From Candidatus Bathyarchaeota archaeon (GTDB lineage Archaea > Thermoproteota > Bathyarchaeia > Bathyarchaeales > Bathycorpusculaceae): DNA of 64,000 nt. This document shows positions 52,524-61,134 of the stretch, piece after piece. How positions within the stretch are numbered: position 1 is the stretch's first letter; every line of letters starts with the position of its first letter. A program made the position numbers and the translations under genes. A model generated the notes under the pieces. The model did no database searches, was not told the DNA's origin, and saw only the letters and a program-made list of their open reading frames with translations. Location of the stretch: NCBI GenBank assembly GCA_003151735.1, contig PLYI01000055.1, forward strand, positions 1 through 64,000. Reading direction: 5' to 3'.

Positions 52524-53363
52524 ATGCATAAAATATTAGTCAAGCGGGAAATCGCTCAAAAAATCAAATTCATCGAGGTAGAAGCCCCTGAAATAGCTGC
52601 AAAAGCTCAAGCAGGGCAATTCGTTATTCTAAGACTTGACGAAGCAGGTGAAAGGTTCCCGTTAACGCTTTGCGACTGGAACAAGAAAAAAGGAAAGATA
52701 ACGCTTGTTTTCCTTGAGGTCGGAGTCTCAACTGAGAAAATGGGTAAACTTAACGAAGGCGACTCAATTCTGGACATTTGCGGTCCATTAGGGAAACCAA
52801 GCGAGATAACAAAGTATCCTTTAGTTTGTATTGTTGGCGGTGGAGTTGGAACAGCCGCAGCTTACCCCATAGCAAGAGCTTTCAAAGAAGCCGGCAGCAA
52901 AGTAATCTCCATAATAGGCGCCAAAACCGCCAATATGTTAATTCTGGAAGATAAAATGGCTGAAGCGTCAAACGAACTGGTAATTTGCACAGATGACGGC
53001 AGCAAAGGTGAGAAGGGATTTGTCAGCGGTGCCTTAAAAAAACTGATCGATTCAGGATACAACTTCAACGCTGTCTACGCAATTGGACCAACAGTTATGA
53101 TGCGTGCAGTCGCCGAAACTACAAGACCCTACAAGATAAAGACAGTTGTAAGCTTAAACCCAATTATGGTTGACGGCATGGGAATGTGTGGAGCATGCAG
53201 AGTCACCGTTGGCGGCCAAACAAGGTTTGCCTGTACGGACGGGCCAGACTTTGACGCTCACCTAGTTGATTTTAACGAGTTAATGAAGAGGCAGTCATGT
53301 TACTGTCCTGAAGAGAAATCTGTGTTGCAGCATTATCATGAGGGATGCACCTGTGGAAAATAA
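52524..53363 (+). CDS. nfnA: NfnA-type ferredoxin-NADP+ oxidoreductase small subunit
   Basis: About 279 residues. FAD and NAD domains (FVILRLDEAGERFPLTLCDW, then GGGVGTAAAYPIARAF) are followed by a C-terminal 2Fe-2S region with GMGMCGACRVTV and a later FACTDGPDFDAH. It forms, with NfnB, the electron-bifurcating NADH-dependent ferredoxin:NADP+ oxidoreductase or the related sulfide dehydrogenase. ATG 52524 has GAGG 8 nt upstream; 52482 is the longer option. Its 3' end overlaps nfnB by 26 nt. Confidence 0.88.
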   Translation: MHKILVKREIAQKIKFIEVEAPEIAAKAQAGQFVILRLDEAGERFPLTLCDWNKKKGKITLVFLEVGVSTEKMGKLNEGDSILDICGPLGKPSEITKYPLVCIVGGGVGTAAAYPIARAFKEAGSKVISIIGAKTANMLILEDKMAEASNELVICTDDGSKGEKGFVSGALKKLIDSGYNFNAVYAIGPTVMMRAVAETTRPYKIKTVVSLNPIMVDGMGMCGACRVTVGGQTRFACTDGPDFDAHLVDFNELMKRQSCYCPEEKSVLQHYHEGCTCGK

Positions 53364-54762
53364 GACACAATTAAAACCCAAAGCTCAGAAAACCGCAGTT
53401 CCAATTCCTAAGCAAACGCCTAAAGAACGCAAACACAACTTTAACGAAGTTGCACTTGGATACAGCGAAGAACAAGCACAAGTTGAAGCTTCCAGATGTC
53501 TGCAGTGTCCTAAGCCCACATGTGTTAAAGGTTGCCCAGTGGAAGTGGACATTCCAGCATTCATCAAATTAATGAAAAGCAAAGACTACGCGAAAGCCAT
53601 CAGCAAAATAAAAGAAAAGAACTGTCTTCCAGCTATTTGCGGTCGCGTTTGTCCCCAGGAGGAGCAGTGCCAAAAATTCTGTCTGCTGGGAAAAGTCGGC
53701 GAATCTGTTAGCATTGGACGGCTTGAAAGGTTTCTGGCAGATTGGGAACGCCAAACTGATATAGTATGCTCCGAAAAAGCTAAGCCGACGGGAAAGCGTG
53801 TGGCAGTAGTGGGTGCTGGACCAGCAGGGTTGACGGCGGCTGCCGATTTAATCAAACTTGGACACGAAGTCGTCATCTACGAAGCACTGCATTACCCAGG
53901 CGGAGTGCTCATGTACGGTATCCCCGAGTTTCGTCTGCCAAAGAACATAGTCCAAGGAGAAGCTGATTACGTAAAGAAACTGGGCGTTGACATGCGCTTA
54001 AACTGCATCATCGGAAGAACCTTCACAATTCCAGAGCTACTCAAAACGGGTTTCGACGCGGTATTTGTTGGGTCAGGCGCTGGACCACCACAGTTCATGG
54101 GCATTCCAGGCGAGAACTTAGGCGGAATCTATTCAGCTAACGAATTTCTAATCCGAGTTAACCTCATGAAAGCCTACACCTTCCCAAAATGCGACACCCC
54201 CATAAAGATAGGTAAAAAAGTCGCGGTTATCGGAGGAGGCAACGTAGCTATGGATTCAGCTCGCTCAGCACTGCGTTTAGGCGCCGAAGTCAGCGTTGTC
54301 TACCGCCGTTCAAGAGAAGAATTACCTGCAAGAAAAGAAGAACTTGAAAACGCTGAGGAAGAAGGAATAGATTTCAAGTTCTTGACCAGTCCTGTGCGAT
54401 ATATAGGAGACGAGAAGGGATGGGTGAAAGCGTTGGAGTGCGTTAAAATGGAGCTTGGTGCTCCTGACGCTTCTGGAAGAAGAAAACCCATACCAATCAA
54501 AGGCTCCGAATTCACAATGGACGTCGATTCAGTTATAGTTGCCATCGGCAGAAACCCCAACCCAATCATCCAAAGTACAACTGAAGGCTTACAGGTTACA
54601 AAGTGGGGCACGATTGTTGCAGATGAAAACGGTAAAACAAGTCTTCCAGGAGTCTTTGCGGGCGGCGACATCGTGACAGGAGAAGCCACAGTCATCAGCG
54701 CAATGGGAGCAGGCAAACGCGCGGCAAAAGCAATAAACGAATACCTAACCAACAAAAAATAA
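53338..54762 (+). CDS. nfnB: NfnB-type (GltB-small-chain-like) NADPH oxidoreductase subunit
   Basis: A 474-residue flavoprotein. The N-terminus has two 4Fe-4S-type Cys runs (CLQCPKPTCVKGCP and ICGRVCPQEEQCQKFC); two Rossmann domains follow (VVGAGPAGLTAAADLI and AVIGGGNVAMDSARSAL) and a GVFAGGDIVTGEATVISAMGAG end. As NfnB partner it handles NADPH and ferredoxin. Translationally coupled to nfnA. The alternative name, glutamate synthase small chain, is unlikely without a large subunit nearby. Confidence 0.9.
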   Translation: MRDAPVENKTQLKPKAQKTAVPIPKQTPKERKHNFNEVALGYSEEQAQVEASRCLQCPKPTCVKGCPVEVDIPAFIKLMKSKDYAKAISKIKEKNCLPAICGRVCPQEEQCQKFCLLGKVGESVSIGRLERFLADWERQTDIVCSEKAKPTGKRVAVVGAGPAGLTAAADLIKLGHEVVIYEALHYPGGVLMYGIPEFRLPKNIVQGEADYVKKLGVDMRLNCIIGRTFTIPELLKTGFDAVFVGSGAGPPQFMGIPGENLGGIYSANEFLIRVNLMKAYTFPKCDTPIKIGKKVAVIGGGNVAMDSARSALRLGAEVSVVYRRSREELPARKEELENAEEEGIDFKFLTSPVRYIGDEKGWVKALECVKMELGAPDASGRRKPIPIKGSEFTMDVDSVIVAIGRNPNPIIQSTTEGLQVTKWGTIVADENGKTSLPGVFAGGDIVTGEATVISAMGAGKRAAKAINEYLTNKK

Positions 54763-54775
54763 ACCTATTTTAGTC

Positions 54776-55219
54776 TCATTTTGAGACTCTTTTATTTGCT
54801 TGATTTTTACTTTTGTAAGTTAAAACTATGATTATCACTATTATGTATGCGGCTACAGCGGCTATCAGAAGAGGTATAACTAACCCATTTTGCGAGTCTG
54901 CGGTTTTCTGCGAATACTCGCTTGGCAACTGGTTTGTTTGTGCTGATGTACCATTTGTGGGCTGAGATGTTGCGGTTGGTGGTGTCATGTTTTCCTTTTG
55001 GGTGGCTCCAATCGGGGCTGAAGTGGGCGTAGTTGCTTGTTCCTTACCGCCACTCTCAGTAACCCCTGTGGTGTATGTTGCTCGTTCATCTTGCAGGTCA
55101 TAGAAGATGCCTTTGTCAAAAGCTAAGGTGACCTGATAGCTTGTGTTACTGGGTTGCGAGAGCGTCCAGTCAAAGCTGACTGAAAAGCTTGAATTAGAAA
55201 TAACTGACTGGCATGCCAT
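54776..55219 (-). CDS. C-terminal half of a split secreted, membrane-anchored protein
   Basis: A 147-residue open frame. It begins in the middle of a beta-rich domain (SNSSFSVSFDWTLSQPSNTSYQVTLAF), then a long Thr/Pro/Gln-rich linker (about 50-115) and one C-terminal transmembrane helix (NGLVIPLLIAAVAAYIIVIIIVLTY) with a basic cytoplasmic end. It has no signal peptide of its own; its 5' end overlaps the 3' end of the upstream frame by 26 nt. The two together read as one exported protein with a one-base frameshift at about 55205-55215. Function unknown. Confidence 0.6.
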   Translation of the reverse strand: MACQSVISNSSFSVSFDWTLSQPSNTSYQVTLAFDKGIFYDLQDERATYTTGVTESGGKEQATTPTSAPIGATQKENMTPPTATSQPTNGTSAQTNQLPSEYSQKTADSQNGLVIPLLIAAVAAYIIVIIIVLTYKSKNQANKRVSK

Positions 55220-55751
55220 TGACTGTTTGGAGACCTGTTATATCTGGAAAATGAGATACGCCGAGGCTAACGTCACCCAAGGTAACGTTCGTTGTCTCAG
55301 TGTCATTTACAAGGTTTAAGGCGTTTAAAAGCCCAGTCGAATCAAGTCCAGTCTGCTCCTGATGCGCTTGCAGTATGCGAGCGGCAACATCTTTCACGCT
55401 TGCGTAAGTTCTATCGCTAACTGGCGGGGTTCCTGTTGGGCTTACACCGCACTGGTGAAAAGCACCGTTAACATATACGCATACAACGTGGATTGTGCTG
55501 TCGCTGGATCTTGAATCAATGTCAACGGCTTGAGTAATGGTTGGGTCATTTGGCGCTGAGGGAAAAGAATAAACGCTGCCTACAGTAATGGTGTAGTGGC
55601 TCATGTCAAAGGGGAGAACGTTGTTTACATAGGAGAGTGCTTTGCTTTCAAGCAGAACAGTATCCGCATGCGCTACTTGAAAATGCTGAAATGACAAAAT
55701 CGATACCAGCAAGATAAGTGTTAAAGCCGCCAGCGTTGAAGGTCTCATCAT
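55194..55751 (-). CDS. N-terminal half of a split secreted protein
   Basis: A 185-residue open frame. A signal peptide (LAALTLILLVSILSFQHFQVAHA) precedes a beta/alpha domain: ALSYVNNVLPFDMSHYTITV, DSTIHVVCVYVNGAFHQCGVS and VKDVAARILQAHQEQTGLD. The style matches large families of exported archaeal proteins with a YxxxVLP..LS.Y.I.. opening, from memory. The stop at 55194-55196 falls immediately after PVSYF, where a shift of one base would continue into NSSFSVSFDW of the next frame. Confidence 0.65.
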   Translation of the reverse strand: MMRPSTLAALTLILLVSILSFQHFQVAHADTVLLESKALSYVNNVLPFDMSHYTITVGSVYSFPSAPNDPTITQAVDIDSRSSDSTIHVVCVYVNGAFHQCGVSPTGTPPVSDRTYASVKDVAARILQAHQEQTGLDSTGLLNALNLVNDTETTNVTLGDVSLGVSHFPDITGLQTVNGMPVSYF

Positions 55752-55905
55752 TCACACCATATAATAGCGAGAGTGTTAGACCCACAATTTAGCTCTCCCC
55801 AAGGAACAGAACGTTCCGCAAAAAGAACAACACCAAACATGCACTTGCAAAATTGGGTTGGAGTTGCCATACGGTAATATAGTATCTATCCTTCTGCCTT
55901 GACAT

Positions 55906-56622
55906 ATGCGTAAGATTAAAGGCTCCAGTAGCTACCTCAAAAATCAAGTCAGAAAAAACCTTGCTAAAGCAGCCCTCTGTGCGCTCATTTTTGCAGCCGT
56001 CTTTGCCTTTTTAATCTATAGATTCCTATCAACACTTCAAGTTGGCATCTTGGAAGAAGCCGGGCTCATTTTCTTGCTTGCACCACTGGTAGCTTTCTAT
56101 TTTTATCTGCGCAAATACCACATCTACAGCGGCGGCTGGCAAGGAGAAAAACAAGTCGCCAAACTCCTAACCAGCAAACTAAACGACGACTACTACCTCC
56201 TAAACGACCTGTACCTGCGGGACGGCGGCGGAGACATCGACCACATCGTTTTGGGACCCAACGGAGTTTTCGTTTTGGAAACCAAGAATTGGAGCGGCAA
56301 TATCTCTTGCAACGGCGACGAATGGCAACGAGTTGGCAAACGCAATTTTTCAGGTAGCCCCACTAGACAGGTTAAACGGAACGCGGCAAAAATCAAACAA
56401 ATAATCGACGCCAACCCAAACCTAAGAGCGCTGGGCATCTGGGTCGAAGGTGTAGTTGTTTTAACAAACAATCATTCCGCAATCCACTTGACCAATCCGA
56501 CTGTTCCAGTACTCAAGCTTTCCCAGCTTACCAACCACATAACGGAGATTAAAAATCCTCGGAGTTACTCTCGAGAACAGTTAGAAGCCATCGGAAAAGA
56601 AATTGTCAAGCAAAAACACTAA
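55906..56622 (+). CDS. NERD-domain protein with membrane anchor
   Basis: A 238-residue protein. Two transmembrane helices (about residues 20-40 and 47-62) are followed by a nuclease-related NERD domain: GGWQGEKQVAKLL, GDIDHIVLGPNGVFVLETKNWSG (D-x-D and ETK residues of the PD-(D/E)XK core) and VKRNAAKIKQII. The nuclease-like catalytic residues look intact. NERD proteins are often linked to DNA processing or foreign-DNA handling. It overlaps the convergent membrane-protein gene by 17 nt. Confidence 0.85.
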   Translation: MRKIKGSSSYLKNQVRKNLAKAALCALIFAAVFAFLIYRFLSTLQVGILEEAGLIFLLAPLVAFYFYLRKYHIYSGGWQGEKQVAKLLTSKLNDDYYLLNDLYLRDGGGDIDHIVLGPNGVFVLETKNWSGNISCNGDEWQRVGKRNFSGSPTRQVKRNAAKIKQIIDANPNLRALGIWVEGVVVLTNNHSAIHLTNPTVPVLKLSQLTNHITEIKNPRSYSREQLEAIGKEIVKQKH

Positions 56623-57349
56623 ATGACTTGGGATCTGGCGGCGTAATGTTTAGCCATGCCTTCCGTTTCACGCAAACAAAAGATGTTATACTGGTTATAA
56701 GGAGGCTGCTGATAGGAAACAGGTTCGCTACAGCACGGTTGCTGCCTCCAAGCGTATCCAGCAGAATGGATATGCAGCAGTAGAGTGCAAAGCAGCCTGT
56801 AACGAATTGGAGGGTATGAAGGGCTTTTCTCGCTTTGTAAGCTTTCATTTTTGTCCAGTTCAAAGCAGACTCTATTCTCTTTGAAACGTCAGGCAAGTCA
56901 TCTAAAAACAGCGCTAAACCCGCCAAAAAGAACACTCGTCCAGCATTGACTGCTATGCTACTTGATTCTACAAGGAACAGACTGAGCAACGGGATTGGTG
57001 TGAACTCTATAACAAAAACTGATGTTACTAGCAATATAAAGAAGCCGTAAACGTAATGGTGAAATAGGAACCGCCCTGTATGTAGAGACCGCCCGATGGA
57101 GGCGCTTGGAAAGATGTTGATTAACCCTGCTGCAAGTGCCAGCCAAAACAGGTTGCCATTTAGAAGCCACGGCGCGTAAGGCTGCCAGTATGGGTAAGCC
57201 ATGTAATAGCCGAATACGATGCCTGCAACACACGCTACCGTGATTAGGGCGTTGAAGATTAAAGCTAAACTGAATGTTTTCTTTAAGATTACCCAGACAG
57301 AACCAGCCATTTTACGCCAAGCCCAAAGATAGCCTTTATCTAGATTCAT
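56606..57349 (-). CDS. Multi-pass membrane protein, unknown
   Basis: A 247-residue protein with about six transmembrane helices, including LIFNALITVACVAGIVFGYYM, FLFHHYVYGFFILLVTSVFVIEF and SLLITSITSFVCV. Cytoplasmic loops are basic (KRIESALNWTKMKAYKARKAL). There is no recognisable family. It starts at ATG 57349 and is convergent with the NERD gene. Confidence 0.6.
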   Translation of the reverse strand: MNLDKGYLWAWRKMAGSVWVILKKTFSLALIFNALITVACVAGIVFGYYMAYPYWQPYAPWLLNGNLFWLALAAGLINIFPSASIGRSLHTGRFLFHHYVYGFFILLVTSVFVIEFTPIPLLSLFLVESSSIAVNAGRVFFLAGLALFLDDLPDVSKRIESALNWTKMKAYKARKALHTLQFVTGCFALYCCISILLDTLGGSNRAVANLFPISSLLITSITSFVCVKRKAWLNITPPDPKSFSVFA

Positions 57350-57477
57350 ATGGAAATTTGCTAAACCACTTTTTATAAGTACCGCATGTTACGAAGCTAA
57401 AATCACGCTTAACCAGAGTTCAAAAAGCAATGTTTTTATTTTGTTTTTTACTAGGCAATCTTGATTGGTGAAAACCT

Positions 57478-57834
57478 TTGGCAGGCATCGGATTAAGCGC
57501 ACTCGTAGGTTTCTTAGTAACAGTCATCATTAGCCTAATCTATCCTGGTGTTGGTTTCATCCTCGGCGCTTTCTTAGGTGGATTAATCGCTGGACTCATA
57601 GCACGAGGTACATTGGGTGGAACTATGGCGGGTTTCCTCTCTGGATTGATAAGCGCTGTTGTATTAGCAATCTTGGCGTTTCTACATTTTATTGTAGTTG
57701 AAACAGTTAGACATGGGGTTTTGGGTTTTCTATTCGGGGGCTTGGTAGGATTAGTTCTTGGAGTATTAGTTCTCATCTTGGTAACGGTGCTTTCTGCAAT
57801 CGGCGGTTTCATCGGCGGATTAGTTACAAGATAA
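57478..57834 (+). CDS. Small Gly-rich membrane protein (DUF5518-like)
   Basis: A 118-residue, very hydrophobic protein with three to four helices rich in Gly and Ala (FILGAFLGGLIAGLIARGTLGG, LGFLFGGLVGLVLGVLVLIL). The length and GAxxGGLIAGLIARG pattern resemble archaeal DUF5518-type proteins. It starts with TTG 57478 and ends 7 bp before the convergent AMP phosphorylase gene. Function unknown. Confidence 0.6.
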   Translation: MAGIGLSALVGFLVTVIISLIYPGVGFILGAFLGGLIAGLIARGTLGGTMAGFLSGLISAVVLAILAFLHFIVVETVRHGVLGFLFGGLVGLVLGVLVLILVTVLSAIGGFIGGLVTR

Positions 57835-57841
57835 ACTGCGC

Positions 57842-59395
57842 TTACCTGTCGAGCATAAACCTCTTCTCATGCGGTCCTTGTTCGGGTATTTGGTCTAAAA
57901 TCATCTTTTCCTCAGGTTTCTTGCTTAGCACAATCGGTGACAGCTGCCCAGCGAGTTCCAGCGCCGAAGCCAGTTTGCTGCTTCTTTCTGCGTAAATTTC
58001 AAACAGAACGCTATCTTTATGCACATCCCCGCTCAATTTTGCATGCAGCACAACCCCTGCGCCCTTCTCTTTAGGTGCTCCTGCTTCGCGGGCAATGCGT
58101 ACTATGTCATTTGTGCTCAGCCATAAGACTTTGCCAGCCCGCTCTGACCGCACAACAGCCTTTTCAGGACCCACTGGTATGTCCTCAGGCTTAACCGCAG
58201 GGTTACCACCTTGAGCTGAGATGATTTCACGCATCTTCTTTTCAGCCTTACCAGAATTGATCATGTCCTCAGCCATGCCACGCGGGTGTTCAACGCCGAC
58301 CATTTCAAAGAGCATACTTGCAAGGCTAAGGGCTTTCTCACGCAGGTCAGGCGGTCCCCCACCCATGAGAGTCTCTAACGCTTCCTTTGCCTCCAGCGCT
58401 GGACCAATGCCGCAGCCCAAAGGTTGTTCACCAAAAGTCAGGGCGCATTGAATGTTTAAGCCTAAACGTTTGCCTAAATCCACAAAATCCGAAGCCAATG
58501 TATAAGCTTCTGTTCGGGTTTTGATTTTTGCTCCCATCCCAGTTGGGATGTCGATGACCACGTGTGTGGCGCCGATGGCTTTTTTCTTGCTTAGAATCGA
58601 GGGCAAAAGCATAGGGTCGATTCCCAAGGGGTATTCAACTTGGATAAAGAGGTCGTCGGCTGGCGCAAGCTCCAGTGAACCGCCCCAAACCAGGCAACCG
58701 TTGGTTTTAGCTACAACCTTCTTGATTTCTTTTATTGATAGATCCACTGGGCAGAGGGTTTCCACTCGGTCTGCAGTTCCCGCAGGTGAAGTTATTGCCC
58801 GCGAAGATGTTTTGGGAATGGTGAATCCTGCAGCTGCCACAATGGGAACTATCAGCATGCTGGTTTTGTCGCCTGGAATGCCGCCGACGCTGTGCTTATC
58901 AAGGATGGGTCCTTTGCCAAAATCAAGAGTTTTTCCCGTGGAAATCATTGCTCTGGAAAGCGCTTCAGTCTCGCCCATGCTAAGTCCATGAATGCTAAGT
59001 GCCGTGAGGAACGCCGAGATTTCCACCGTGCTCAAATGTCTTTCAACAACGTCCTTCACGATGGCTACAAGGTCCTGCTCACGTAAACGTTCCCCATGCA
59101 GCTTAGCGCGGATGTTAAAGAGGGATTCAGGAAGCGGAGCCAACTCCACATCAACTTTTTCGCCCTCCTCCACACCGAGAGCTTCAACGGTTTCTTCATA
59201 GAGTCCGATTCGGTTTGGGGGAAAATGGTATGCGATGTTGGCTATAGCAATCATTTCTTGACCGTTGCATTTTATTTTTATTCTGTCAGAACTGTGCACG
59301 CCCAGCAGGTTGGCGCTTTCTTCGCTGAGCAAGGCGATTCTGCTGCCGCCTGTGGTAATCATTAAGGTTTCAACAGTTAACTCCATCTTGGACAC
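57842..59395 (-). CDS. deoA: AMP phosphorylase (archaeal DeoA family)
   Basis: A 517-residue nucleoside-monophosphate phosphorylase that turns AMP and phosphate into adenine and ribose-1,5-bisphosphate. An archaeal N-terminal domain of about 80 residues precedes the pyrimidine-phosphorylase core: ILDKHSVGGIPGDKTSMLIVPIVAAAG, SSRAITSPAGTADRVE and GIGPALEAKEALE. It is step one of the AMP pathway; steps two and three are at 61135 and 59446. GTG 59395 (or ATG 59386). It shares a 50-bp divergent promoter gap with the RuBisCO gene. Confidence 0.95.
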   Translation of the reverse strand: MSKMELTVETLMITTGGSRIALLSEESANLLGVHSSDRIKIKCNGQEMIAIANIAYHFPPNRIGLYEETVEALGVEEGEKVDVELAPLPESLFNIRAKLHGERLREQDLVAIVKDVVERHLSTVEISAFLTALSIHGLSMGETEALSRAMISTGKTLDFGKGPILDKHSVGGIPGDKTSMLIVPIVAAAGFTIPKTSSRAITSPAGTADRVETLCPVDLSIKEIKKVVAKTNGCLVWGGSLELAPADDLFIQVEYPLGIDPMLLPSILSKKKAIGATHVVIDIPTGMGAKIKTRTEAYTLASDFVDLGKRLGLNIQCALTFGEQPLGCGIGPALEAKEALETLMGGGPPDLREKALSLASMLFEMVGVEHPRGMAEDMINSGKAEKKMREIISAQGGNPAVKPEDIPVGPEKAVVRSERAGKVLWLSTNDIVRIAREAGAPKEKGAGVVLHAKLSGDVHKDSVLFEIYAERSSKLASALELAGQLSPIVLSKKPEEKMILDQIPEQGPHEKRFMLDR

Positions 59396-59445
59396 GTCAA
59401 TATCAATTAGTCTGGGAAATAGTTAAAGATTTTAAGGCTAAGCCG

Positions 59446-60696
59446 ATGAGTCTAGCAGGCGAGGATTACTCTTTGAAGTATCTTGACTTTGTCGATTTAA
59501 CTTACAAGCCTAAAGAATCCGATTTAATCTGCACTTTTCTTGTTGAGCCCCAAGGCATAAGCCTAAAAGAGGCTGCGGGCGGGGTGGCGGCGGAAAGCTC
59601 CGTTGGTACCTGGACAGAACTAACCACAGAGAAGCCTTATGTTAAGCGGTTGGCAGCACACGTTTACAGCATAGAAGGCAGCGAAGTCAAAATCGCCTAT
59701 CCCGCTGAGCTCTTCGAAGCAGCAAACATGCCAAACATCCTAAGCAGCGTAGCTGGAAACGTTTTTGGGCTTAAAGCTCTAAAAAATCTGCGTTTACTCG
59801 ATTTAGAATTTCCTAAACAGCTCTTAGCCAGCTTTAAAGGACCAGCCTTTGGCATCGCGGGCATCCGCAAACTCCTTAAAATTCCAAAGCGCCCGCTCGT
59901 AGGCACAATAATCAAGCCTAAACTTGGGTTAGAAACCAAAGACCACGCCAAAGTCGCTTACGAGGCATGGCTTGGCGGCTGCGACATCGTGAAAGACGAC
60001 GAAAACTTGAGCAGCCAAAAATTCAACCCCTTCGAAACACGTTTAACGCAAACGTTGGAGAGCCGAGAAAAAGCGCAGGCGGAGACGGGTGAACGAAAAG
60101 TCTACATGATAAACATCACCGCGGAAACCGACACCATGCTCAAGCGTGCCCAAACTGTTGTTGACCAAGGCGGCGAATACGTTATGGTGGATATTTTGAC
60201 TTGTGGCTGGTCCTCCCTACAAACCTTAAGAAACCAAAACCTAAAATTGGTTATCCACGCCCATCGCGCTGGACATGCCGCTTTCACCAAGAACCCGACG
60301 CATGGCATCGCAATGAAGCCTGTAGCTACAGTAGCAAGAGTAATCGGCGTTGACCAACTTCATGTGGGAACTGTTGTAGGAAAAATGTCAGAGACCAAAG
60401 CTGAGGTAATCGAAAACATCGACGCTTGCAAAACTCAGATGGGCGATTTAAGGCCTGTTTTGCCCGTTGCTTCAGGTGGACTGCATCCCAGGTTGATTCC
60501 TTCGTTAATGGAGACGTTCGGCAACAACTTTGTTATCCAAGCAGGCGGCGGCATTCATGGACACCCAGATGGCACGGTAGCAGGCGCCAAAGCCATGCGC
60601 CAAGCTGTAGATGCAACGTTGGAAAGGAAAACGCTTGAAGAGTACGCTAAAAACCACAAGGAACTTGCCACGGCTCTGAAACAATGGAAAACTTAA
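59446..60696 (+). CDS. rbcL: Form III ribulose-1,5-bisphosphate carboxylase
   Basis: A 416-residue form III RuBisCO large subunit. Active-site elements: GTIIKPKLGL, the carbamylated Lys in CDIVKDDENL, HAHRAGHAAF, and loop 6 VVGKMSE with the catalytic Lys. It carboxylates RuBP formed from AMP, yielding two 3-phosphoglycerates, linking nucleotide breakdown to central carbon metabolism. No small subunit, PRK or Calvin-cycle set is present in the window. ATG 59446; a T-rich terminator element follows at 60721. Confidence 0.97.
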   Translation: MSLAGEDYSLKYLDFVDLTYKPKESDLICTFLVEPQGISLKEAAGGVAAESSVGTWTELTTEKPYVKRLAAHVYSIEGSEVKIAYPAELFEAANMPNILSSVAGNVFGLKALKNLRLLDLEFPKQLLASFKGPAFGIAGIRKLLKIPKRPLVGTIIKPKLGLETKDHAKVAYEAWLGGCDIVKDDENLSSQKFNPFETRLTQTLESREKAQAETGERKVYMINITAETDTMLKRAQTVVDQGGEYVMVDILTCGWSSLQTLRNQNLKLVIHAHRAGHAAFTKNPTHGIAMKPVATVARVIGVDQLHVGTVVGKMSETKAEVIENIDACKTQMGDLRPVLPVASGGLHPRLIPSLMETFGNNFVIQAGGGIHGHPDGTVAGAKAMRQAVDATLERKTLEEYAKNHKELATALKQWKT

Positions 60697-60720
60697 AATC
60701 ATCTATACTCGGTTTGCGAT

Positions 60721-60770
60721 CTATTGGAAATGGAATTTAAGCCTTTTTTGTACTTTTTCCACCTTTTTTA
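60721..60770 (+). terminator. T-rich dispersed element, copy 2 (probable terminator)
   Basis: Carries ATTGGAAATGGAA at 60723-60735 followed by two T tracts, matching 32666-32715 along most of its length. It lies 25 nt after the rbcL stop. Confidence 0.6.
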
Positions 60771-60874
60771 GACCTTAACATTGCACAGGAAATAACTTTC
60801 TTACCAAAAACTTGACAGTGGCATTTCTGACAAACAAATATAAACAATCGGTACTACTATGAAGTAGAGTGAAA

Positions 60875-61063
60875 ATGCAGGCTTTAGAAGCAGTCACCAC
60901 CGTTGAAGTTCCAGTTGAAGCATTAATTAAATTACTAGGCACAAAAAGAGCAATCCAGTTCATTAAAGAAATTACGCAGTATTATGACGAGTCTATTATT
61001 GAAATAAAAAAAGGAACCAAAATAATTTCCATCAAACAAGTTGAAAATGAATTTTTAAAATAG
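60875..61063 (+). CDS. Small unknown protein
   Basis: A 62-residue protein from ATG 60875 (GTG 60869 also in frame). Acidic and helical: VEVPVEALIKLLGTKRAIQFIKEI followed by the strand pair SIIEIKKGTKIISIKQVE. A TATA-like AAATATAAAC at about 60835-60844 makes it essentially leaderless, which supports expression. The size recalls antitoxin-like or adaptor proteins, but no toxin is adjacent and no family is recognised. Confidence 0.55.
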   Translation: MQALEAVTTVEVPVEALIKLLGTKRAIQFIKEITQYYDESIIEIKKGTKIISIKQVENEFLK

Positions 61064-61134
61064 GTAATTAGTAAGCGGTGCAGTTGTCACCAGCAAGTTA
61101 ACAGCCTATCCACTAATACCAACTTCATTCAGAT

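Noticed and set aside
53338-54762. Glutamate synthase small chain as the name for nfnB
   Set aside because: The NfnA partner directly upstream and the absence of a glutamate synthase large subunit favour the Nfn/sulfide dehydrogenase complex.
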